Positions 1 through 6,458 of a DNA stretch of 64,000 nt are shown piece after piece. Made by a program: the position numbers and the translations under genes. Within the stretch, counting starts at the first letter, position 1. The number at the start of each line of letters is the position of its first letter. The notes under the pieces were generated by a model that was not told where the DNA came from, made no database searches, and saw nothing but the letters and a program-made list of their open reading frames with translations. Origin of the DNA: Stutzerimonas stutzeri (GTDB lineage: Bacteria; Pseudomonadota; Gammaproteobacteria; Pseudomonadales; Pseudomonadaceae); the NCBI RefSeq assembly GCF_000590475.1, contig NZ_CP007441.1, positions 3,416,660 to 3,480,659 of the forward strand. The letters are read 5' to 3'.

Positions 1-1284
1 CTGCCAATAGCCCTTCATGACTTGAGGCCCCTTGACACAAAGTTCGCCCCGCTCGCCCAGTGGCAATTCGTCACCCTCGTCGCCGATGACCTTCAATGCG
101 GTACCCGGTACTGGCAGGCCGACCGTGCCGAGACGCGACTTGTCCCCGTGTGGATTGGCACACACAACCGGCGAGGTCTCAGTCAGCCCATAACCTTCGG
201 TTACGGTGACGCCTGTCATGTCCTTCCAGCGCTCGGCCACGGCGGATACCAATGCTGTGCCGCCTGAGTTAGTGCCCTTGAGCGAGGAGAAGTTGATCTT
301 CTTGAATTCCGGGTGCGACATGAGCGCAACGAACAAGGTGTTCAGCCCGAGAAAGGCGGTGAAACGCCACTTCTGCAATTCCTTGACGAAGCCGCCAATG
401 TCGCGGGGATTGGTGATCAGCACGTTGTGGTTACCGGTCACCATCATGCACATGCAGTTAACGGTGAAGGCGTAGATGTGATACAGCGGCAGCGGAGCGA
501 TCATGATCTCCTGACCCTCCTTGATCAGAGTCTGCCCATGCTCATCGAGCTGCTGCATGTTGGCGCGGGCCTGCTGCATGTTGGCGACCAGATTCCCGTG
601 GCTGAGCATGGCGCCCTTGGCAACACCGGTCGTTCCGCCGGTGTATTGCAACACGGCGATGGCGTCGAGCGTCAGTGGAACTGGTTTGAGGCTGTGGCGC
701 CCCCCCTCTGCCAGCACATGTTTGAACGAAACCGCCTGCGGCAGGTTGTAAGCTGGCACCATCTTTTTCACATGCTTGACCACGGCATTGACCAGCAGGC
801 CCTTGAACGAAGGCAGCATGTCGCCGATGCGCGCTTCGATCAACACCTCGATGTTGGTGTCTGGCAACACCTCCTGCACCAACTTGCCAAAGGTATTGAG
901 ATAAACGAGCGCCCGGGCGCCGGAATCTTTGAACTGGTGACGCATCTCGCGGGCGGTGTACAGCGGATTGGTATTGACGACGATCAGTCCTGCCCGCAAG
1001 GCGCCAAAGACGGCTATCGGATATTGCAGCAGGTTGGGCATTTGCACGGCGATGCGGTCGCCCGGTTGCAGGTCCGTATGGTTCTGCAGCCAAGCAGCGA
1101 ACGCTCCCGAATAGCGCTCCAGGTCGGCGTAGGTAAGCGTTACGTCCATATTGCTGAACGCGGAACGGTTCGCATGGGTCTTGCAAGAGCGCTCGAATAC
1201 TTCCACTACCGAGCGGAAGCCCCCCATATCCACGTCGTTGGGCACACCGGCGGGACGTTTATCATTCCAGAAGTCAGGTTGCAT
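1..1284 (-). CDS. fadD2: Long-chain fatty-acid--CoA ligase, FadD2-like (3' end outside window)
   Basis: This enzyme activates long-chain fatty acids to acyl-CoA using ATP (adenylate intermediate) at the inner membrane, feeding beta-oxidation. The reading frame is open from the ATG at 1284 to the window edge, giving 428 of an expected roughly 560 residues. The N-terminus MQPDFWNDKRPAGVP matches what I recall of Pseudomonas FadD2. The AMP-binding P-loop YTGGTTGVAKGAML lies near residues 213-226, and GYGLTETSPVV further on is the adenylate-forming motif A5 region. The C-terminal lid domain is cut off by the window. It is divergent from a PhaJ-type hydratase, the arrangement found at P. aeruginosa PA3300-PA3302, which supports FadD2 rather than FadD1. 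The partner fadD1 would be expected just outside the window on the left. Confidence 0.93.
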   Translation of the reverse strand, partial: MQPDFWNDKRPAGVPNDVDMGGFRSVVEVFERSCKTHANRSAFSNMDVTLTYADLERYSGAFAAWLQNHTDLQPGDRIAVQMPNLLQYPIAVFGALRAGLIVVNTNPLYTAREMRHQFKDSGARALVYLNTFGKLVQEVLPDTNIEVLIEARIGDMLPSFKGLLVNAVVKHVKKMVPAYNLPQAVSFKHVLAEGGRHSLKPVPLTLDAIAVLQYTGGTTGVAKGAMLSHGNLVANMQQARANMQQLDEHGQTLIKEGQEIMIAPLPLYHIYAFTVNCMCMMVTGNHNVLITNPRDIGGFVKELQKWRFTAFLGLNTLFVALMSHPEFKKINFSSLKGTNSGGTALVSAVAERWKDMTGVTVTEGYGLTETSPVVCANPHGDKSRLGTVGLPVPGTALKVIGDEGDELPLGERGELCVKGPQVMKGYWQ

Positions 1285-1558
1285 TTGTTATTGGCCTCGT
1301 TACCTGAGAGTGTCTGGCCCACTCACGGCGGGCTGTGGCGAACTTAACAGCTCCGCATTGCGACGCAATAGTTCGACTGCGTAAATCAGCGATGTGAATC
1401 TCGGCCCACGGCAGCAAACAGCCTGGAGCGGGACAACCCCATCGCAGAGCTCTAGAATGCAACCACCCAAACGCCCTCCACGGCGTGCCCGTCATGACGT
1501 ACGGCAGTACCTGCCGCGACGGGGTTTTCCGTTTGTTACCGCATTCAGAGGTTTACGC

Positions 1559-2029
1559 ATGAGTACGCTGAGCAATACACCCTACGCCGATCTGGAAGTC
1601 GGCCAGAAGGCGACCTACAGCAAGACCGTGGAAGAGCGCGACATTCAGCTGTTCGCCGCCATGTCCGGCGACCATAACCCGGTCCACCTGGACGCGGACT
1701 ACGCCGCCTCGACGATCTTCCGCGAGCGTATCGCCCACGGCATGTTCAGTGGTGCGCTGATCAGCGCCGCAGTGGCGTGCGAGTTGCCAGGACCGGGCAC
1801 CATCTATCTCGGACAGACGATGCGCTTCGCCCTGCCGGTCAAGCTCGGCGACACCTTGACCGTGCGCCTGGAGATTCTCGAGAAACTACCGAAGTTTCGT
1901 GTCCGCATCGCCACCCAGGTATTCAACCAGCGCGAGGAAATGGTCGTCGATGGCGAGGCCGAAATCCTTGCACCGCGCAAAGCGCAAACCGTCGAGATCA
2001 AAGCCCTGCCACCGGTCAGCATCGGCTGA
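1559..2029 (+). CDS. phaJ1: (R)-specific enoyl-CoA hydratase, MaoC/PhaJ family
   Basis: The product hydrates trans-2-enoyl-CoA to (R)-3-hydroxyacyl-CoA, linking beta-oxidation to polyhydroxyalkanoate monomer supply. It has 156 residues, the usual PhaJ length. The hydratase-2 motif is visible as MSGDHNPVHLDADYA, with Asp38 and His43 as the catalytic pair, followed by the conserved HGM segment. The C-terminus PPVSIG resembles P. aeruginosa PhaJ1. The frame is open further upstream, but the ATG at 1559 gives the family-type N-terminus and the upstream residues look like noncoding translation. It is divergent from fadD2. PhaJ1 proteins usually prefer short-chain enoyl-CoA; substrate length cannot be judged from this sequence alone. 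Confidence 0.9.
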   Translation: MSTLSNTPYADLEVGQKATYSKTVEERDIQLFAAMSGDHNPVHLDADYAASTIFRERIAHGMFSGALISAAVACELPGPGTIYLGQTMRFALPVKLGDTLTVRLEILEKLPKFRVRIATQVFNQREEMVVDGEAEILAPRKAQTVEIKALPPVSIG

Positions 2030-2236
2030 GAGTAGAAGCGATGCAGTGACTCGCGTCCTGCATCAGCCCTGCGTCGCCTGGGCGTTTCGTTCATCCGTAG
2101 CCAGCGCCATGACAGCCGTTGTACTGCTGCAGCACTGGAGAATCATGCATCCCGGCGCCAAGACTCGGTAAGGTGCGCCCCGCTACGCACTAGGACTGGA
2201 AGCAATTTAGGCCCAAAAAAACTGCCAGACTTGCAT

Positions 2237-4228
2237 TCACCCTGCCATCTTGAAATGGCTAATCAGTCCGTGCAGATCGCGGGTCATGGACGCCACCTCC
2301 GCACTTACCTCCACGGTCTGGCTGGCTTCAAGCGCATTGGCCTCGCCCAGACTCTTTATCGCTAACGTGTTGCGCTCGACGTTCTCCACCACCACCGCCT
2401 GTTGCTCGGCCGCCGAGGCAATCTGAGTGTTGTGGTCGATGATCTGCCCCATGCTTTCGGTAATGCCTTCGAATATCACCGCCGTGCGGGTCACCTCTCC
2501 CACCGTTTCGGACGCATTGTGGTGGCTGGCCTGGATGATCCGCACGGCGTCGCCGACCTGCTGTTGCAAGCGGCCAATGGTGGCGTAGATTTCGCCGGTC
2601 AAAGCATGCGAGCGCTGCGCCAGGCTGCGTACCTCGTCGGCGACCACCGCAAACCCGCGGCCTTGGTCGCCAGCCCGCGCCGCCTCGATGGCTGCGTTTA
2701 GTGCCAGCAAGTTGGTCTGCTCCGCGATGCTTTTGATCACATCCACGGCCTTGGCGATCTCGCCGCTCTCCTGTTCCACCGCGGTGATCGCCCCGAGGGA
2801 CTGGTCCATTTCGCCAAACAGCCGATTGATCTGAACCACGGCGCGCTCGACCTGAACCTGCCCGTCACGGCACTGCTCCCCGGCCCGGTTGGCTTTCTCC
2901 GCCGTGGTCAGCGAATTGTTGCTGACCTCCTGCACGCTGCTGACCAACTCGCTGATGGCGCTGGCCATCAACTCAAGCTCGGCGGTCTGCCGAACGATCG
3001 CCTGCTGGCTGTCGGCCGCGCTGTCGTTGAGACGCTCGGCCTTGTCTGTGGTCGAGGCCGAAAAGTGCGCGACCTCGCTGATCAGCTCGCGGATGCGGCT
3101 CTGCATCCTATTGAAATCTTGGGTCAGGTCGCCAAGCTCGTCGCGCGACCGACTCTTCAGATCATGCCGGAGATCGCCCTCGGAAAACCGCCGCGTGCCG
3201 TCGCCAATCACCTTAATTGCGCCACGCACCGACAGGTAAAAGCCAGCAAACAGGTAAAGGGTGACCAGCACCACCGCCAACAGCGCGGCCGCCCAGGCTT
3301 TAAGACTGGCCCGCCCGCTCGCCAGTTGCTCGGCGATCTGCTGATGGACCGTTGAAAACAGGCTGACTGAGGCACTGTCGAGCTGGCCGGCGGCCTCGTC
3401 GTAGCGGTCGAAATCCTCCGCCCACAGCTGCACGCTGTCGCTGCCAAAGAACCGCGACCCCGTATAAGGTTCGGTAACCTCGGCATAGGTCTTCGACAGC
3501 GTGTCCGACGCCGCGGCAATCTGTTCGGCAACCGACCCCGCACCGGATTCGGAGGAAGCCATCGCTGCGATTTCGCTGCCAAGGTTGACTACCGACGGCC
3601 TGGTTGCCGATTCGAGGTAGCCGTAGGCCTTCAGATAGGCACTATAAGCGCCGGCTTGGGCCAGCTTCTGGTAGAGCGGGAGGACGCGGTTGAACAGACG
3701 ATCCATTTCGCCGAACACCAGCGGGTCCTGATCCTGAACCAGGTGCGCACGGGCCGCGATGGCTTTCATCGCCTCGACATGCCCGAGCACCGGCGTTCCG
3801 TGATGCATGAACAACGTATCGACGGCGGTTCCGCGCTCGAACTTCTTTTCCTCGGCCTGGGCGGTAGGATGCGCCGCCTGTTCGGCAAATCCGTGGCCGT
3901 CCAGCCAGCGATTGAATTCGGAGGCCTCAGCCGCGTAGCGCTTGCTCTGCTCGTCAATAGTTTCGACGACGTCGGGCTTGTCGCGCGCCTGACGTACAAC
4001 CTGCAGCGCGGCGACGCGCAAGGCAGCCTGGTGTACAGCCAGGTAGCGCTCGAGCGCCTCGAGCCCGAGCTGCTCCTGTTCGAGCGCGCTGATTGAGCGG
4101 TACAGCCCGGACAGCTTGTCACTGGACAACCAACAGTACGGCAGCATGAACACGGCGAGAATAATGACGAATTTTTGGGCGTATCGCGCTCGCGACATCA
4201 GCGACAGAACAGGTGTGAAAAACGACAT
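2237..4228 (-). CDS. Methyl-accepting chemotaxis protein
   Basis: A 663-residue transmembrane chemoreceptor. TM1 is near residues 19-34. A helical periplasmic sensor of about 270 residues follows, then TM2 near 308-331, a HAMP segment, and a cytoplasmic signalling hairpin whose tip (about 499-525) contains EQTNLLALNAAIEAARAG and QGRGFAVVADEVR. The start at 4228 is chosen because AAAGGAG lies just upstream; the frame extends a further 29 codons without a ribosome site. The sensor domain is alanine- and glutamine-rich with no recognisable PAS, Cache or 4HB motif, so the ligand is unknown. No CheR-tethering pentapeptide is visible; the protein ends ISHFKMAG. It stands alone, without che genes nearby. 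Confidence 0.93.
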   Translation of the reverse strand: MSFFTPVLSLMSRARYAQKFVIILAVFMLPYCWLSSDKLSGLYRSISALEQEQLGLEALERYLAVHQAALRVAALQVVRQARDKPDVVETIDEQSKRYAAEASEFNRWLDGHGFAEQAAHPTAQAEEKKFERGTAVDTLFMHHGTPVLGHVEAMKAIAARAHLVQDQDPLVFGEMDRLFNRVLPLYQKLAQAGAYSAYLKAYGYLESATRPSVVNLGSEIAAMASSESGAGSVAEQIAAASDTLSKTYAEVTEPYTGSRFFGSDSVQLWAEDFDRYDEAAGQLDSASVSLFSTVHQQIAEQLASGRASLKAWAAALLAVVLVTLYLFAGFYLSVRGAIKVIGDGTRRFSEGDLRHDLKSRSRDELGDLTQDFNRMQSRIRELISEVAHFSASTTDKAERLNDSAADSQQAIVRQTAELELMASAISELVSSVQEVSNNSLTTAEKANRAGEQCRDGQVQVERAVVQINRLFGEMDQSLGAITAVEQESGEIAKAVDVIKSIAEQTNLLALNAAIEAARAGDQGRGFAVVADEVRSLAQRSHALTGEIYATIGRLQQQVGDAVRIIQASHHNASETVGEVTRTAVIFEGITESMGQIIDHNTQIASAAEQQAVVVENVERNTLAIKSLGEANALEASQTVEVSAEVASMTRDLHGLISHFKMAG

Positions 4229-4804
4229 GACGACTCCTTTGCATGCCGACGACTGCGGGGAGGCCGGCGCTCCATCACGCGGCGGGGCCGCGCGCGTGAG
4301 GATGCGTTGCAACATTCCTGCCCGATGGATCGAAGTTTTCGTCTTTTTCTGACCGACCGGCCAACATGTTTACCGACCGGGTCCTGGCGCCCATGATTAC
4401 TGGCAGAGAGCCACCATCCAGCATCGAAATTTAGATTGCTATGACCTTTTCATGTGGACTTGTACGGCCCGATACGCTCTGGAATAGGGCTTGCGGCCCG
4501 ACTTCGCACCATAATGGGATGCCTCGGGCCGCTTCGAGGTTTTGACTGTCGGTAGCGATCGCAGCCGTTGCTGTGGTTGGCTTGGAAGCAATTCCCGCGA
4601 TCTACGGACCAGGCGCAGCGATCGAAGATGAGGGCGGGCCGCTGAGCTGTCAGCGCTCGGTCTGCACCTTGGCGCAACAGTGCAAACCGCAGGTCTATGT
4701 TGGCGCAACACGCGCTGAATTCGGCACCACGCTATAGCGCCGGGCTGAGCCAGAGAGACGAAGGAAAACCGCAGCGCTCATTGGGCTGGCGGCGAAAGTG
4801 CGGG
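4229..4804. other. Intergenic region without recognisable gene
   Basis: About 575 bp between the chemoreceptor start and the terminator of the small ccoM transcript. No reading frame here has a ribosome site or family resemblance. The only visible structure is a short direct repeat (ACCGACCGG near 4352 and 4371), which may belong to the chemoreceptor promoter region. I see nothing else. Confidence 0.4.
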
Positions 4805-4831
4805 CAGAAAAAGGGGCGACCTAAGTCGCCC
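4805..4831 (-). terminator. Rho-independent terminator of the ccoM/PhrS-like transcript
   Basis: On the minus strand a 7-bp stem GGGCGAC/GTCGCCC with a 4-base loop (4814-4831) is followed by CCTTTTT. It ends a transcript 35 bases past the ccoM stop codon. Confidence 0.8.
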
Positions 4832-4865
4832 TAAATGCCTTGCGTGCTCTGTAACACCAGCGGGA

Positions 4866-4976
4866 TCAACGCTTCTTTTGCGCATCCTTCCAGATGAAAT
4901 ATCCGAAACCGCCGAGGAAGACGACCATCAGGCCGACCGTGACTACCCCTGCGAGCACCACATTATCGACGAACAT
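4866..4976 (-). CDS. ccoM: CcoM-type small subunit of cbb3 cytochrome c oxidase (36 aa)
   Basis: A 36-residue protein with one transmembrane helix (about residues 5-29) and a basic cytoplasmic tail ending in KDAQKKR. The start ATG at 4976 is preceded by GGAGG with 8-base spacing. Length, single helix and the FGYFIWKDA segment fit what I recall of CcoM, the accessory helix identified in the Stutzerimonas stutzeri cbb3-1 oxidase, which is encoded away from ccoNOQP. An Anr box upstream agrees with microaerobic expression of cbb3 oxidase. The gene lies alone between a chemoreceptor and alkB. It is easily missed by gene callers because of its length. The alternative is that the frame is only the peptide ORF of the PhrS sRNA; both can be true. 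Confidence 0.75.
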   Translation of the reverse strand: MFVDNVVLAGVVTVGLMVVFLGGFGYFIWKDAQKKR

Positions 4977-5044
4977 GATTTCTGCCTCCCAAGCCGTTGT
5001 GCTGTCTGATGGCTGCATAGTCGCCCTCTCCCGCCCAAAAAAAG

Positions 5045-5058
5045 TTGACCGACGTCAA
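5045..5058 (-). promoter_or_regulatory. Anr/FNR box (perfect)
   Basis: TTGACCGACGTCAA is a perfect TTGAC-N4-GTCAA palindrome. It is centred about 75 bp upstream of the ccoM start and at about -41.5 from the inferred transcription start, the class II activator position for FNR-family proteins (Anr or Dnr). Confidence 0.8.
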
Positions 5059-5094
5059 TAGGCGCCAAGCCATTGGAAAAAGGCGCCGCAGAAG

Positions 5095-5108
5095 CTGATC
5101 TGGATCAA
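5095..5108 (-). promoter_or_regulatory. Second, degenerate Anr/FNR box
   Basis: On the minus strand TTGATCCAGATCAG matches TTGAT-N4-ATCAA at 9 of 10 positions. It lies exactly 50 bp upstream of the perfect box, close to five helical turns, so two Anr dimers could bind on nearly the same DNA face. Confidence 0.55.
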
Positions 5109-5195
5109 AAAACGGGGGTTCGGAGGGGGCTGGGGAGGACGCGACAACATCAAACCGTCGCGGTAGCGCTTGAGCAGATGACAGTAAAGCCCTTG

Positions 5196-5357
5196 TCAGC
5201 GCTTCTTCGGCTTGGTCTTGGGCTTCTTCTTCGGCTTGGCTAGCGGCAATGCCTGCTCGAACGCCTCTCGCATCTCGACAAGGCGCTTTTCTTTGATGTC
5301 GTGGATACGCTTTTCTCGCTCGGCGCTGAAGTCGATCAGCTTTACATCATTACTCAT
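5196..5357 (-). CDS. Basic 53-residue protein coupled to alkB
   Basis: A small cytoplasmic protein of unknown function. An N-terminal charged helix is rich in Glu, Arg and Lys (about residues 10-33). It is followed by a lysine/proline tail with four Lys-Pro-Lys groups, ending KPKKR, which could bind nucleic acid. Its ATG overlaps the alkB stop codon (ATGA), so it is translationally coupled to alkB. I recall a small hypothetical gene at the equivalent place beside PA3306, which suggests conservation. No domain is recognised. The ORF is real on the evidence of coupling and codon use; the function is not inferred. Confidence 0.7.
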   Translation of the reverse strand: MSNDVKLIDFSAEREKRIHDIKEKRLVEMREAFEQALPLAKPKKKPKTKPKKR

Positions 5358-5941
5358 AAGGCTGGCTCGCAAGTGATCTGGCGGAATGTCAGGTTAAGGC
5401 GCGGTTCGGTTACCTTGCGCGTTCTGGCAATCTGATGTTGCCAATAATGCTGCGTCGAGCCGCCCATGACCAGCAGCGATCCATGCTCGAGAGCGATCGA
5501 GTGCTCGATACGGCTGGCGCCCTTGCGACGAAAATCGAAGCGCCGCATTGCGCCCAGGCTGAGCGAGACCACCAGCGGTTCCGGCCCCAACTCCGGCTCG
5601 TCGTCGCTGTGCCAGCCCATTGCGTCCTGGCCGTCGCGATAAAGATTAATCAGCACGCCATTCAAGCCTCGGCCAACCTCTCGCTGCACCTGCTGGCGAA
5701 TCTCGGTCAGCAACGGCGTCCAGGGCAACGGCTCGTGGAGCAGACCGGAGTACCGCAGGCGTGCACCGGCGTCGCCATACCAGGCGACCAGCCGCGGCAT
5801 GGCGAAGCGACGACCATAAAGCCTGAGCTCGGGTTGCGACCAGGGCGTTTGTACCAGCAGCTGTTCCAGCCAATGGTCAGCGGTGTCTGCACTGATCCAT
5901 CGCGGCAGGTAGCGCAGATCGGCCTGCGGCAGCTCGTTCAT
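5354..5941 (-). CDS. AlkB-family 2-oxoglutarate/Fe(II) dioxygenase
   Basis: A 195-residue AlkB-type oxygenase. Family members oxidatively demethylate 1-methyladenine and 3-methylcytosine in nucleic acids. The iron facial triad reads H111-S-D113 and His169 (WQHQIART), and the 2-oxoglutarate arginines lie in PRLNLTFRQ (Arg181, Arg187). The layout resembles the ALKBH2/3 subgroup more than E. coli AlkB, since a second His-rich block precedes the RxNxTFR motif. It is the first gene of a two-gene unit with the basic 53-residue protein. No Ada-type regulator is nearby. The substrate (DNA, RNA or both) cannot be told from sequence. Confidence 0.88.
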   Translation of the reverse strand: MNELPQADLRYLPRWISADTADHWLEQLLVQTPWSQPELRLYGRRFAMPRLVAWYGDAGARLRYSGLLHEPLPWTPLLTEIRQQVQREVGRGLNGVLINLYRDGQDAMGWHSDDEPELGPEPLVVSLSLGAMRRFDFRRKGASRIEHSIALEHGSLLVMGGSTQHYWQHQIARTRKVTEPRLNLTFRQITCEPAL

Positions 5942-5972
5942 CGTGTCGCCGATTTAATCTGCGGGTGGCTCG

Positions 5973-6272
5973 TCATATCTCTACATCCACCCACAGGCCT
6001 TGACGTGGCAGCTCCTCGAGCGCGTCCTGATCCTCTTCGGCAGTCTCGCCTTCGGCCAGTTCCTGAGGACTGTAACCACGCCGACGCTGCCGCCTGCGCT
6101 GCTCGTCGTGCAACATCTGTTCGGCTTCTTGCGGGTGTCGCCGATCGAGCCCCACCGAACTTTCATTGGCGCTAGGTTGCACAGGGGCCACCGGGGCCAC
6201 TTCCGGCCGCGGTTTGACCACATCCTGTTGGGCGGTAACCTGGACGGTGCCCGGTGGAATGATTGGCAGCAT
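5973..6272 (-). CDS. Conserved Pseudomonas hypothetical protein (99 aa)
   Basis: A 99-residue protein, hydrophobic and proline-rich at the N-terminus (MLPIIPPGTVQV), with a central Arg-rich stretch (RRRQRRRGYSPQEL) and an acidic C-terminal region. The frame opens upstream at a GTG (6329), but the ATG at 6272 has GGGAG about 7 bases before it and gives the MLP-type N-terminus I recall for small Pseudomonas proteins often mis-annotated as aspartate-semialdehyde dehydrogenase. No catalytic motif or membrane helix is visible. It sits between alkB and rapA and is divergent from rapA. Confidence 0.65.
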   Translation of the reverse strand: MLPIIPPGTVQVTAQQDVVKPRPEVAPVAPVQPSANESSVGLDRRHPQEAEQMLHDEQRRRQRRRGYSPQELAEGETAEEDQDALEELPRQGLWVDVEI

Positions 6273-6458
6273 CTGTGCTCTCCCTTGAGCAGCCCCGAGC
6301 GCAATCGGTGACTTTATGCGGGCCTGCACCAGTTGATCGGCTGAATTGCAGTCGACTTTAACAGCAACGCTACACTGCCTATCGAATCGGCATCTGTCGT
6401 CGCTCTATTGGCAGGGTTCCGTTACCATAGCGCGCTTTTTTCACAGGCGGGAGGCAGC

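Larger units (their letters stand above)
4805..5010 (-). ncRNA. phrS: PhrS-like small regulatory RNA that also carries ccoM
   Basis: A short independent transcription unit is predicted. A perfect Anr/FNR box is centred at 5051.5. Placing a start site about 41 bases downstream (class II geometry) gives a 5' end near 5010 with GACTAT in the -10 position, and the terminator ends it near 4805, so the RNA is about 205 nt. From memory, P. aeruginosa PhrS is an Anr-dependent sRNA of about 213 nt with a 37-codon frame, lying between PA3305 and the alkB-like PA3306. The alkB-rapA neighbourhood and the short frame match here. The 35-nt segment between the ccoM stop and the terminator is the likely place for a base-pairing region. 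Identity is inferred from synteny, size and control, not alignment. Confidence 0.65.
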
